The position numbers and the translations under genes were made by a program. DNA of 37,216 nucleotides, taken from assembly GCA_019359435.1 (NCBI GenBank), contig JAHHHI010000017.1, positions 1 through 37,216 of the forward strand, read 5' to 3'. Each line of letters begins with the position of its first letter. Positions within the stretch are counted from its first letter, which is position 1. The DNA is from Kaiparowitsia implicata GSE-PSE-MK54-09C. Its GTDB lineage: Bacteria > Cyanobacteriota > Cyanobacteriia > Elainellales > Elainellaceae. This document shows positions 25,469-33,639 of this stretch, piece by piece. The notes beneath the pieces are model-generated. The model did no database searches. It was given only the letters and a program-made list of their open reading frames with translations, and was not told the origin of the DNA.

Positions 25469-25487
25469 GTGTAAAGGCGAGGTTAAG
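25469..25487 (-). promoter_or_regulatory. Pho-box-like tandem repeat upstream of pstB
   Basis: Read toward pstB the sequence is CTTAACCT, a 3-base spacer CGC, then CTTTACAC. This is the 8-base repeat with 3-base spacing described for SphR (PhoB-type) binding in cyanobacteria, whose consensus is close to CTTAACCT. The first repeat fits exactly and the second partly. It lies about 250 bases before the preferred pstB start, in the gap between pstB and the RDD gene. Confidence 0.55.
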
Positions 25488-25534
25488 TATTTAAACACAA
25501 TCGGGCACAATCAACGGGCTTATCCTTTAAAAAT

Positions 25535-26341
25535 CTAAATAATCGCGTCGTCGTTCCAAGCGCGATCGCCCCACGCCTGATATACCGCTTCTAGCACATC
25601 GTCAGGGCTGAGGTTGGGCGGCAGGTTGTCTAGCGGTAGGCGATCGCCCACTCGCTGCGTCAGCGTTGCGCTAATGTGCGATCGAGAGGTTGCCGTTAGC
25701 TGCGATCGCCGCTGTAGATAGGCCCGCACCACCGCTAGATCGTCTGCCGTCAAGGTGGCGGAGTGCCCTTGGGCTGCCCACTCTGCCGCAAGCGCGTGCG
25801 CCTGCGTTGAGATATAGATCGGGTTCACGGCTACAGCCGAGGCCTCTTGCACCACCAGCGTACCCGCCAGCAGGTCGCCTAGGCGCTGCTCTCGGGGCGT
25901 CAGCAAAATTAGCAGCAGCCCGATGAACGCGGCATCATCAATGGGGCGCAGGAGCGATCGCAACACGGCCTGGGCGATTCCAACTGGCGTGCCATCGGCT
26001 TTGACCACGCGGATGTTAACCCAGCGCTTGCCCGGCGTTTGCCCCCGCCGCATCACCTCAAACCAAATAAAGTAGCCCGTTGAGAGGATAAAGCTGAGCA
26101 ACAGGGCGATCGCCAATAGCCAAGTCGAGGCTAAGCTGCCATAGCGTGGATCAATCTGCCCAGCGTAGGTAATGACCTGAACAGAGGCAATCAGCCATAC
26201 CGTCCAAAAAGTCGTAAGGGCGATCGCCAGCAAAACATAGTCAATAACAATTGCCAGTGCCCGATTTCCCAGACCCGCCAAGGCAAACTCTAGCTCAGTG
26301 CTTTCGGGCGTGGGCAGCGTAACCCGATTAAAAAAGTGCAT
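25535..26341 (-). CDS. RDD-family membrane protein
   Basis: A 268-residue protein with three transmembrane helices in its first 150 residues. The RDD pattern is present: GNRALAIVIDYVLLAIAL (with Arg and Asp of the name), YFIWFEVMRRGQTPGKRWVNIRVV and AVLRSLLRPID. A cytosolic tail of about 110 residues follows. The function of the family is uncertain, with ion exchange suggested for some members. Its ATG is 12 bases after the upstream membrane-protein gene, so they form an operon. The divergent SpoIIM gene completes a neighbourhood of RDD and SpoIIM seen in many bacteria. Confidence 0.87.
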   Translation of the reverse strand: MHFFNRVTLPTPESTELEFALAGLGNRALAIVIDYVLLAIALTTFWTVWLIASVQVITYAGQIDPRYGSLASTWLLAIALLLSFILSTGYFIWFEVMRRGQTPGKRWVNIRVVKADGTPVGIAQAVLRSLLRPIDDAAFIGLLLILLTPREQRLGDLLAGTLVVQEASAVAVNPIYISTQAHALAAEWAAQGHSATLTADDLAVVRAYLQRRSQLTATSRSHISATLTQRVGDRLPLDNLPPNLSPDDVLEAVYQAWGDRAWNDDAII

Positions 26342-26353
26342 AGCAGTGCAGGG

Positions 26354-27337
26354 TTAAGAGTCAACGGGAAGATCAGCAACAACCAGATCCAGCCCTTCAT
26401 GACGGCTACGCAAATCGTAATAGATCACAGCCTTAATCGTTTGCCATAGCGGCAATAATACAATGCTGATGACCAGCCCCAACGTGACCAAAATCAGCTG
26501 TGACACCACCAGAAACCCACCAGAGTCTTCTGGAAGGAACGCAGCAACCGCCCCATTCACCAAACCCACACTACTCTGCGCCACAATCTGCACCGGCAAT
26601 GTAATCAGCAGCGTAATCAGCAGAACCATGAAAATGCGCCACACATTGCGGCGGGTTAAGGTCCAACTGCGGCCAATGCTCTGAGTCACCGTCGTCGCGG
26701 GCTCAATCGCAAGAGGCAGTTCGGCAATGGCAAACCGAACCCAAAACCAGCAGGCTATCAGCAGTTGCAACAACACAGCCGCCACCACAATTAAGACCGA
26801 AAACACCATCAAGAACGGATTGACGAGTAGGGCCGAGCCAGGATTCTGCAAAAACGCCAATCCCCCCGTTGCCACAAACAAGAAGGCAATGGAAACCGTG
26901 CCTACCAGGTACATGGTGATAAACACGGTCATATAAATTAGCCCAATCAGCAAATTAGCGCCTAAAAAGCTCCGCTGCCGTAGATTGGTGTAGCGCCGCG
27001 CCGCTTGCACAGACTCGGGCTGGTGGATTAATTCTTGATAAGCTAAGCGTGAAATCGCCGCCGCATTTGCCAGGTAGCGCCCTAGACAATAGAAAAAGAG
27101 CACCAACCATGCAGGGATAATGAGCCCCAACAGACTGTAAGAATCGGGCGATAGCGCCAAAAAACCAATGGCTAGGGCGATCGCCACCCCAAAGGGAACT
27201 ATAAGCCACAGCGTGCTCAGTGCCGCCACACCCAGATACGGCTTGAACTGCTGTTTATATAGACGCAGGCCTGCATTCACAATGTTGCCAATGGTTAGTG
27301 GATGCAGCAAGTCTTGAGAGTCTAAGCCAGAAGTCAT
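26354..27337 (-). CDS. Polytopic membrane protein of unknown function
   Basis: About 327 residues with six or so hydrophobic helices and the N-terminal motif LTIGNIVNAGLRLYKQQFKPYLG, which resembles the start of glycerophosphodiester-phosphodiesterase-type membrane domains and similar YciC/DUF families. ELPLAIEPATTVTQSIGRSWTLTRRNVWRIF lies between helices, another feature of that group. The start at 27337 (MTSGLDSQDLL) is preferred over a 19-residue extension. It is first in the operon with the RDD gene and divergent from SpoIIM. The role is unknown. Confidence 0.75.
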   Translation of the reverse strand: MTSGLDSQDLLHPLTIGNIVNAGLRLYKQQFKPYLGVAALSTLWLIVPFGVAIALAIGFLALSPDSYSLLGLIIPAWLVLFFYCLGRYLANAAAISRLAYQELIHQPESVQAARRYTNLRQRSFLGANLLIGLIYMTVFITMYLVGTVSIAFLFVATGGLAFLQNPGSALLVNPFLMVFSVLIVVAAVLLQLLIACWFWVRFAIAELPLAIEPATTVTQSIGRSWTLTRRNVWRIFMVLLITLLITLPVQIVAQSSVGLVNGAVAAFLPEDSGGFLVVSQLILVTLGLVISIVLLPLWQTIKAVIYYDLRSRHEGLDLVVADLPVDS

Positions 27338-27538
27338 GGTGAACGAGGGTGAGGCGATAAAGCTATGGTAGTCTACCCTAAAATCAAGAGCCAACTTAGA
27401 GATCTCACTTGGGCGTTACGAAACTCCACCCGCCGTCATCATCCCCTATCGAGCCGTGGTGTAATGAATCCTGCATCTTAGAAAGACGCTCTGATCAACG
27501 TCCAGGTCGGCTCCAATGGACTTCCCCTCAAAACCACC

Positions 27539-28564
27539 ATGAACATACAGCGCTGGGTTGCCCGCCGTCGTGCCAGTTGGCAAGAGTTAGAACGGCTGCT
27601 TCAACAGGCAGAAAAGCGGGGGGTGCGATCGCTCTCTGCCGCAGAGATTCGCCGCATGGCTAGCCTCTACCGCTCGGTCTCGGGAGATCTGACTCGTGCC
27701 CGCACTCAGGGGCTCGGCAAACGCATGATTTATGAGCTGCAACAGCTGACCACGCGGGGCTACACCCAGGTCTATCAGGGGTCGCGGCGACAAGAGTGGC
27801 AGGCCGTCTGGCAGTTTTATCGCTGGGGTTTCCCTGCTGTGGTGCAAGACTGCGGTGCCTTCATCGCTCTGGCTACAGCCATGTTTGGGCTAGCGGCACT
27901 CACAGCTTGGGGATTAGCCTGGGCTGACCCAGCCTTGATTACAGTAATGGTGCCTCCAGAGCTGATTGCCCAAGTGCGCGATCGCCAAGAGCTTTGGATG
28001 GGGTCGATTCTGGGCATTGAGCCCTTCGCCTCAAGTTCTATCATGATCAACAACATTCAGGTGTCACTGGGGGCGATCGCCGGAGGCATGACGGCGGGGT
28101 TGTTCACTACCTACATCATGCTGGTCAACGGCTTTCTCATCGGCACCCTTGCCGTGTTGGTCGGGCAAAACAACTTGGCGCTCCCTTTCTGGGCGTTCGT
28201 GTTCCCCCACGGTGCGCTCGAGCTTCCGGCTATTTTTCTAGCCGGTGGCGGCGGACTTTTACTCGCGCGGGCGCTTCTGTTTCCGGGTCGCCTCAGTCGC
28301 CAAGATGCACTCAGGCGCGACGGCTTCAAAGCAGTGCAATTGTTGTATGGAATCGTGCCGCTGTTGGCGATCGCCGGTGTGATTGAAGGCTTCTTCTCCC
28401 CCCAACCCGCCATCCCCGATTTGGTGAAATATCTCGTTGGCACTGCCCTGTTTGCAGGCCTAGTCTTCTATTTGCAGCAGCGCCCAGCCAGCCTCGTGCG
28501 CCCCACTAGCCCGGACGAGGCCATGAGGGATGGGTCACGCATCCCTCATGGCCTTGATGGGTGA
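27539..28564 (+). CDS. Stage II sporulation protein M (SpoIIM) family membrane protein
   Basis: A 341-residue protein. An N-terminal soluble helical part (1-95: WVARRRASWQELERLLQQAE, then LYRSVSGDLTRARTQG) precedes five or so transmembrane helices with the SpoIIM signature NNIQVSLGAIAGGMTAGLFTTYIMLVNGFLIG and FWAFVFPHGALELPAIFLAGG. Cyanobacteria do not sporulate; in them the family is linked by gene order to RDD proteins and its role is unknown. The start is the ATG at 27539. The last codons lie in a strong palindrome (28519-28553), so the C-terminal tail after about residue 325 may be poorly conserved. Confidence 0.88.
   Translation: MNIQRWVARRRASWQELERLLQQAEKRGVRSLSAAEIRRMASLYRSVSGDLTRARTQGLGKRMIYELQQLTTRGYTQVYQGSRRQEWQAVWQFYRWGFPAVVQDCGAFIALATAMFGLAALTAWGLAWADPALITVMVPPELIAQVRDRQELWMGSILGIEPFASSSIMINNIQVSLGAIAGGMTAGLFTTYIMLVNGFLIGTLAVLVGQNNLALPFWAFVFPHGALELPAIFLAGGGGLLLARALLFPGRLSRQDALRRDGFKAVQLLYGIVPLLAIAGVIEGFFSPQPAIPDLVKYLVGTALFAGLVFYLQQRPASLVRPTSPDEAMRDGSRIPHGLDG
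28519..28553. terminator. Perfect 14-bp stem hairpin overlapping the SpoIIM-family 3' end
   Basis: GGCCATGAGGGATG (28519-28532) pairs exactly with CATCCCTCATGGCC (28540-28553) around GGTCACG. It encodes the last residues of the SpoIIM-family protein and sits between convergent genes (the LuxR-type gene ends at 28600), so it may serve as a shared terminator. There is no T tract. Confidence 0.6.
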
Positions 28565-28599
28565 CACCTGTCGTTGCTGATCTGTGCTGACACCCTGGC

Positions 28600-28797
28600 T
28601 CACACCAAGTCATGACGGATGGCATACACCACAGCCTGGAGGCGATGATCCACCCCAAGCTTGTTCAGGATGCTGCTCACATGGGTCTTCACCGTATTAG
28701 GGCTCAGATAAAGTGTGGCAGCAATTTCCCGGTTAGACTGACCCTCAGTTACCAACTGAAGGACTTCACGTTCACGAGCCGAAAGAGGAATAGTCAT
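28600..28797 (-). CDS. Small LuxR-type DNA-binding regulator, PedR-like
   Basis: A 65-residue protein consisting of a LuxR/GerE helix-turn-helix alone: LSAREREVLQLVTEGQSNREIAATLYLSPNTVKTHVSSILNKLGVDHR. All core positions are present, including the E-R-E-V-L start and the T-V-K-T-H-V recognition helix. There is no receiver domain. Cyanobacteria have such stand-alone regulators, for example PedR, which responds to photosynthetic electron transport; the exact orthology is uncertain. The gene is complete, with an ATG at 28795-28797, and monocistronic. Confidence 0.85.
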   Translation of the reverse strand: MTIPLSAREREVLQLVTEGQSNREIAATLYLSPNTVKTHVSSILNKLGVDHRLQAVVYAIRHDLV

Positions 28798-29101
28798 GGC
28801 AAAAGCCTGAACTCGACAGCGCTAGAAATATCGCCAGAAACATTGAAACATAAGTACTATATACTATTCTTCGCTAGATGGCGAAACCCTGAATCAGCAT
28901 GAGTTTCACCCCTAATCCGGGGCAGGCTATAGGCAGGCATTACAGGCGATAGACAGCCCCAAATGTCGAGGACTGCAGCGCTTTAATCACGAAGAATTGG
29001 CAAGCCTAAATTGAACTATTCTAAATTTAACTAAACCGTTTAGTAAAGTCAACTTGTGACTCCAGTAAGATAGAGGCGGTAACTCTCTTGGTCTCATTCC
29101 A
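28798..29101. other. Gap between the divergent LuxR-type and TetR genes
   Basis: About 300 AT-rich bases with promoters for both genes and the palindromic operator candidate at 29030-29044. No gene is supported. Confidence 0.5.
29030..29044. promoter_or_regulatory. Palindromic operator candidate for the TetR regulator
   Basis: ACTAAACCGTTTAGT is a perfect palindrome about one base, extended with TTA/TAA on each side, 57 bases before the TetR ATG. Size, symmetry and position fit a TetR-family self-repression site. Confidence 0.6.
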
Positions 29102-29752
29102 ATGCCCACTCCTCCACTCGAGCTCAGCCCAAAAGCAGAAGCCATTCTCGTTGGGGCTTTGGAGGTCTTTACACGGGATGGATACGCGGCTGCCAGCATG
29201 GATCGCATTGCCGCGGCCGCCAAGGTCTCGAAGCCAACGCTCTACAGCTACTTCCAAGATAAGGAGGGGTTGTTTGTGGCGCTGATTCGGCGATTGACCC
29301 AGACTGCAACCCAACAATTGCTAGCGCTTCAAGATGCCCAAAACCCCCAGCTCCAGGACGAGCCGCCAGAGGTGGTGCTGCGCCGACTGGCTCACGCCGT
29401 GTTGGATGTGTTTCTGCAAGAGCGATCGCTCTGCACGATGATGCGGCTGATCATTGGCGAATCCGAGCGCTTTCCTGATCTATCCAAGGCGTTTCTGCGC
29501 GGCATCGAAATTCCGGTCTTAGAAGCGCTGACGCACTACTTCACCGCCCATCCAGAACTCAACCTGCCCAATCCTAAAGGCGCCGCCTATGTGTTTGCAG
29601 GCTCCATCATGTTTTACCTCCTGATCCAAAAGGTGCTGCATGGTGAAGAGGATTACCCTATGGATGCAGAGGGCGTGATCGATAGTCTGATCGCTGTGCT
29701 CACGATGGCTCCTCCAGCCACTCATCTAGATCCGTCATCCTCGTCTCTCTAG
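29102..29752 (+). CDS. TetR/AcrR-family transcriptional regulator
   Basis: A 216-residue dimeric repressor. The N-terminal helix-turn-helix (about 10-55) reads AEAILVGALEVFTRDGYAAASMDRIAAAAKVSKPTLYSYFQDKEGLF, a complete TetR signature. The C-terminal ligand and dimer domain includes MMRLIIGESERFPDLSKAFLRGIEIPVLEALTHYF, as in AcrR-like regulators. It probably represses itself through the palindrome at 29030-29044 and may control the M28 peptidase gene 25 bases downstream, and possibly the MATE exporter beyond it (inference; that gene reads the other way). Confidence 0.9.
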   Translation: MPTPPLELSPKAEAILVGALEVFTRDGYAAASMDRIAAAAKVSKPTLYSYFQDKEGLFVALIRRLTQTATQQLLALQDAQNPQLQDEPPEVVLRRLAHAVLDVFLQERSLCTMMRLIIGESERFPDLSKAFLRGIEIPVLEALTHYFTAHPELNLPNPKGAAYVFAGSIMFYLLIQKVLHGEEDYPMDAEGVIDSLIAVLTMAPPATHLDPSSSSL

Positions 29753-29777
29753 TGCAGGTTTCTATCCTCTATGGTTA

Positions 29778-30671
29778 ATGTTCCGTATGGTTGATGTCCC
29801 AACCTCTGATAGCACGGCTGAGTTGGCGCTGCTGCAGTCCGCACTGCACGCTCATTTGCACGAAATTGTGCGAGAGCGCGACCCGTTTTGGGCGAGCGCA
29901 GGGCATTTTTATGTGCAGCAGTATATTCAGCAGCAGTTAGGGCAATGGGGCCCGGTGGACGCCTTGCCGTTTGAAGTGAATGGGCGCACTCACTACAACC
30001 TAATGCTGAAGCTCCCCGGCACGCGCCAGCATCAGGGGGCAAAAGACCGACCCATTTTGGTAGGGGCTCACTACGATGCGGTGCCGGGCTGCCTTGGGGC
30101 CGATGACAATGCCACCGGCGTAGCGGTGCTGCTAGAACTAGCCCGCGCCTTGGCTCAACAACCGCCGCGGCATCCCGTTTGGCTGGTGGCGTTTGATTTA
30201 GAGGAATTTGGCCTGCAGGGCAGCCACGCCCTGGCTCAGTCTTTGGCTCAGCAGGCGCAACCGCTGCGGCTGATGCTATCGCTAGAAATGCTGGGCTACT
30301 GTGACTCCAATCCCCATTCTCAAACCTACCCGCCGGGGTTAGCGCGCTTTTATCCTAACCGGGGTGACTTTATTGCGCTCATTGGCAACTGGAAAACAAT
30401 TCCCGATATGTGGCATTTGCGGCGATCGCTCGTCAAGCAGGTGCCTTGCGAATGGCTGCCAGCGGGCGATCGCGGCCATCTGGTTCCGGCTACACGCCGG
30501 AGTGACCATGCCCCCTTTTGGGATGCAGGCTATCGCGCCATGATGGTGACGGATACAGCCGATTTGCGGAATCCCCATTATCATCAGGCGAGCGATCGCC
30601 TCGATACACTCAACCTCAATTTTCTGACCCGCATCTGTCAGGGATTAACCGTCGGGTTACAGCGTTTGTAG
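29778..30671 (+). CDS. M28-family zinc aminopeptidase
   Basis: A 297-residue co-catalytic zinc peptidase. Ligands and motifs in order are GAHYDAVPG (His, Asp), ADDNATGVAVLLELA (bridging Asp), FDLEEFGLQGS (catalytic Glu-Glu), RRSDHAPFWDAGYRAMMVTDTADLRNPHYH (Asp and final His). There is no obvious signal peptide, so it is probably cytosolic. The start may be ATG 29778 or 29787; neither has a strong ribosome-binding site. It lies just after TetR on the same strand. Its peptide substrate is unknown. Confidence 0.88.
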   Translation: MFRMVDVPTSDSTAELALLQSALHAHLHEIVRERDPFWASAGHFYVQQYIQQQLGQWGPVDALPFEVNGRTHYNLMLKLPGTRQHQGAKDRPILVGAHYDAVPGCLGADDNATGVAVLLELARALAQQPPRHPVWLVAFDLEEFGLQGSHALAQSLAQQAQPLRLMLSLEMLGYCDSNPHSQTYPPGLARFYPNRGDFIALIGNWKTIPDMWHLRRSLVKQVPCEWLPAGDRGHLVPATRRSDHAPFWDAGYRAMMVTDTADLRNPHYHQASDRLDTLNLNFLTRICQGLTVGLQRL

Positions 30672-30689
30672 GCGTTTGTTGCAAATGCG

Positions 30690-32081
30690 TTAGGACGCGG
30701 GGCTCAGCTCTGAGGGACGAATTTGCATGGCTCGAAATCGCCAAGTGAGCACAACGGCTGCAACCGCTAGGCCAATGGCAAGACCCCACCATAGCCCTTC
30801 GCCCCCAAACCCTAGCCATACGCCCAGCACATAGCCACTGGTGAGCCCCACCCCCCAATAGGCCACAATGCCAATCATCATCGGAATCCGGGTGTCTTTG
30901 AGACCTCGCAATGCTCCGGCAGCAGTGACCTGAATGCCATCCACCACCTGAAACATCGCGGCGATCGCCAGCAGTTTTTGCGCCAGCGCTACGACGGGCT
31001 GATTGGCTGGGTCATCCACATCCAGATACAGCGAGACAATCGCTTCGGGTACCGTCCAAAACACCACTGCCGTGAGCATCATAAACAGGCAACCCATCCC
31101 AATACCGATATACCCGGCGAGGCGGGCTGCTTCGAACTTTTGCTGTCCAATCAACTGCCCCACGCGCACCGTCGTCGCGTAGGAAACACCCAGCGGCACC
31201 ATAAAGGTGATGGCGGCGGTTTGCAGCGCAATCTGGTGGGCCGCTAGGGTAGTCGTGCCCAAATAGCCCATCAGAAATGTGGTTGCGGTAAATAAGCCCA
31301 CTTCCATTCCGGCTAGCACCCCAATGGGCACGCCGATCTGCAACAGCTCTCGCAGCATGGCCCCCGTTACTTGGGGCAGTGGCAGCAACTGCCGCAACCC
31401 CACATATTGCCGCAGGTGGGGATAGCGCAAAATATACACACTGAGTGCAATCACCATGCCGGTAAACGAGAGGGAACTGGCCCAGCCAATGCCCGCCAAT
31501 CCCAAGGCAGGCAACCCCCATTTGCCCAACATTAGCCCGTAGTTAGCGGCAATGTTGAACAGGGTGCCTCCTAGGATGATGATCATCACCGGGCGCGGCT
31601 GCGACAGCGCCGCCACGACATTGCGCAGAACTGCAAACAGCATCCCCGGCAACAGTCCAAACACAACCGCACGCAGATAGGTTTGGCTGAGCAGCACGTT
31701 TTCGGGGCTTTGGCCCAGCGCACGCAGCACGGGAGCCGCGTGCCACAGCAGCAGCGACAGGGGCAGCCCTAGGGCGATCGCCAGCAATAGCCCATGATGC
31801 AGCACCCGCTGCACTTTAGCGCGATCGCCCGCCCCAAACGCCTCTGCCACGAGCGGGCTCACCGCCGACAGCAGCGCGCTCGAGATCAGCAGCAGCGAGG
31901 TAAATACCGTTGCGCCTAGCCCCCCTGCCGCAATGGTCTGGCTACCCAGCCTGCCCATCATCACCGTGTCCACAAACCCGGTGGCCGATTGGGTGAGCTG
32001 GGCAGCGGCTAGAGGCAGCGCTAGCGTCAGAGACGCCCCAACCTCAGCCCGAATTTTTGACCGAAATGCGATGCCATTCAT
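30690..32081 (-). CDS. MATE-family multidrug/toxin exporter
   Basis: A 463-residue membrane protein with 12 hydrophobic helices in two halves. It exports cationic drugs or metabolites with sodium or proton influx. Typical text includes LALPLAAAQLTQSATGFVDTVMMGRLGSQTIAAGGLGATVF (the VDTVMMG..G motif of NorM-like proteins), SPLVAEAFGAGDR, GVPIGVLAGMEVGLF, TTLAAHQIALQTAAITFMVPLGVSYATTVRVGQLIG and QVTAAGALRGLKDTRIPM. The ATG at 32079-32081 begins MNGIAFRSKIRAEV. It is convergent with the M28 gene, with 18 bases between stops. Confidence 0.93.
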   Translation of the reverse strand: MNGIAFRSKIRAEVGASLTLALPLAAAQLTQSATGFVDTVMMGRLGSQTIAAGGLGATVFTSLLLISSALLSAVSPLVAEAFGAGDRAKVQRVLHHGLLLAIALGLPLSLLLWHAAPVLRALGQSPENVLLSQTYLRAVVFGLLPGMLFAVLRNVVAALSQPRPVMIIILGGTLFNIAANYGLMLGKWGLPALGLAGIGWASSLSFTGMVIALSVYILRYPHLRQYVGLRQLLPLPQVTGAMLRELLQIGVPIGVLAGMEVGLFTATTFLMGYLGTTTLAAHQIALQTAAITFMVPLGVSYATTVRVGQLIGQQKFEAARLAGYIGIGMGCLFMMLTAVVFWTVPEAIVSLYLDVDDPANQPVVALAQKLLAIAAMFQVVDGIQVTAAGALRGLKDTRIPMMIGIVAYWGVGLTSGYVLGVWLGFGGEGLWWGLAIGLAVAAVVLTWRFRAMQIRPSELSPAS

Positions 32082-32177
32082 AGCTCAATCAAATCCAACC
32101 CATACAACATGAACAATGTGTGACGGCACCCGCCGAGCAGGCGACGCAGCACACCACAAACCGGGCGATCGCCCCAG

Positions 32178-32537
32178 TTAGAACCACAGGCGAGATTTCA
32201 ACGCATCGCGACCGATATCAGACGCTACCGTCGGGGGTTGGCGATGGCATTCATCAAGCCACACGCGAACCGCCTCTTCACTAGTAAACCGCTGCGTTTG
32301 CCCCGTCGCTCGATGCGTGACCCACCATAAGAATTCCCCATTTGCGTCAGTGGTGCATGTAATACGCACCGGAGATGGGTCAGTTAAGGCACTGAGCACA
32401 GACGATGCGATGGATAGGGCATTGATCCCCCACTGGCGCAGCCGCCATCGTCGGGGCACGAAGCCGCTCTGCCCCGTAAACGGATACGAGTCGGGAATTA
32501 ATTCCAACTCTCGGTATAGCTGTGTTTTCGTTTTCAT
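32178..32537 (-). CDS. Hypothetical cyanobacterial protein
   Basis: About 119 residues from the ATG at 32535-32537 (MKTKTQLYRELELIPDSYPF). The middle has a weak hydrophobic patch (INALSIASSVLSALTD), then a beta-rich part, PVRITCTTDANGEFLWWVTHRATGQTQRFTSEEAVRVWLDE, that looks like a small sheet with a following helix. I recognise no named family. The frame extends a little upstream without support. A HIP1 site lies just after the stop. Confidence 0.7.
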   Translation of the reverse strand: MKTKTQLYRELELIPDSYPFTGQSGFVPRRWRLRQWGINALSIASSVLSALTDPSPVRITCTTDANGEFLWWVTHRATGQTQRFTSEEAVRVWLDECHRQPPTVASDIGRDALKSRLWF

Positions 32538-33639
32538 GATGAACGTTCCAATTGCGTCACGACATGAGCCCGCGCTTCTTAGGCGTCTGCCCAAAGCGCA
32601 TATCCTTCGCCATCCACGCCCTTGCCATCGATGCCCTGCGCTCTAGGGCGATCGCCCCAGCCAAGCCCTCCACTTCCCACCGCCTCTGCAAGTTCTCTAA
32701 ACCGCTCAAGACCGTGAGCCATGAGACCTTATTGCACAACCCATCGAGAGGCCCATGAGATCACAGGAGACGCCCATGAGAAACATCTAGATCTCAGCCA
32801 AGAACCATCAAATCGCCTGCTATCAGACGGTGCAGCCTTATCGCAGACTCATCTGCTGATAAATACACGTAGGCTAAGGGGTTGGGGTGGATGGGAACCG
32901 CGGCCTATCCCAACCCCCGGTCTTGTTGAATCCCACTGAGACTCGCTGAGATGGATCGGCTCAGGACTGTGAGTGTCTCTTGGGCGCAGCGTCTGTAGCG
33001 CCCGAGGGGGCGAGACTGACACCAGCACCCTCGCCGCCTCTGCCGAATTCGAACTACGCGAGGGTGAGGTTCAGCGGGTGAGCCCGAGGGGAACTAGGGA
33101 AATAAGGATGGCGGATTGAACTATCTGTAAAATTGACAGGCCTGTGATCTAGCAATGCGAATAAACGAAGCGATCACCAACCAAATGGATAGAACTGATG
33201 GGTAAGGGAGTGCAGGTTTTTTGCAGAGCAAACTCCCTAATAGACAGGGTCGCGCAGCGTTGACAAACACTAGCCAGGGTCATTGCATACCCGACATGCG
33301 GCGGAGTGTAGGCACAACACGGTCGGCCAGAGCCAGATTTTGCGTGGCGGATGGGTCAATTTGTGTAGACTGTCGCATGGCTAGTGCCTCCCTTGCCGTG
33401 GGTCTTTAGACATACTACAAGACGTGTTTCATGCGCGGCGTCATCCTAAAGGCTCATCCAGTTGGGTGAGTTGCTCGCGTGTGTCTAGGCCAGAAAGCCC
33501 ACCAATCGGTACGGGTTCTACGATTTCATCCGGTTGGATGAGGCTAGATAACACGGCAGAATGAGGCTAACGGGCGATCGCTCCTCGTAGGCTAAAGGTA
33601 TCGACACATCTGATTCCCCAGACGCACCGGACGAACACC
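32538..33639. other. 1.1-kb gene-poor region with a hairpin cluster
   Basis: No convincing gene. The frames at 32552-32758, 32721-32939 and 33221-33409 have no family features, and a 37-residue minus-strand frame (33441-33554) is possibly a decayed gene end. The notable content is the set of four hairpins at 32878-33066. Confidence 0.5.
32878..33066. ncRNA. Candidate structured RNA (four successive hairpins)
   Basis: Four hairpins in a row: GGGGTTGGG (32878-32886) with CCCAACCCC (32909-32917); CTGAG (32946-32950) with CTCAG (32960-32964); GGGCGC (32982-32987) with GCGCCC (32998-33003); and CACCCTCGC (33026-33034) with GCGAGGGTG (33058-33066). The density of pairing in a gene-free region suggests a structured RNA or a folded repeat. 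It does not match what I remember of tmRNA, RNase P RNA, SRP RNA or Yfr1. The strand is unknown. Confidence 0.35.

Noticed and set aside
33040-33060. GTTCGAATT on the minus strand, resembling a tRNA T-loop
   Set aside because: The flanking bases do not form a T stem and no acceptor or anticodon arm is found. The bases belong to the loop of the hairpin at 33026-33066.
33221-33409. 62-residue plus-strand frame upstream of the peptidoglycan-binding-like gene
   Set aside because: It starts at TTG, has no ribosome-binding site, and has an Arg/Ser/Cys-rich chance composition.
33441-33554. 37-residue minus-strand frame from a GTG, ending TREQLTQLDEPLG
   Set aside because: The composition looks protein-like, but the frame is very short, a stop lies just upstream and there is no ribosome-binding site. 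At most it is the decayed end of a lost gene.
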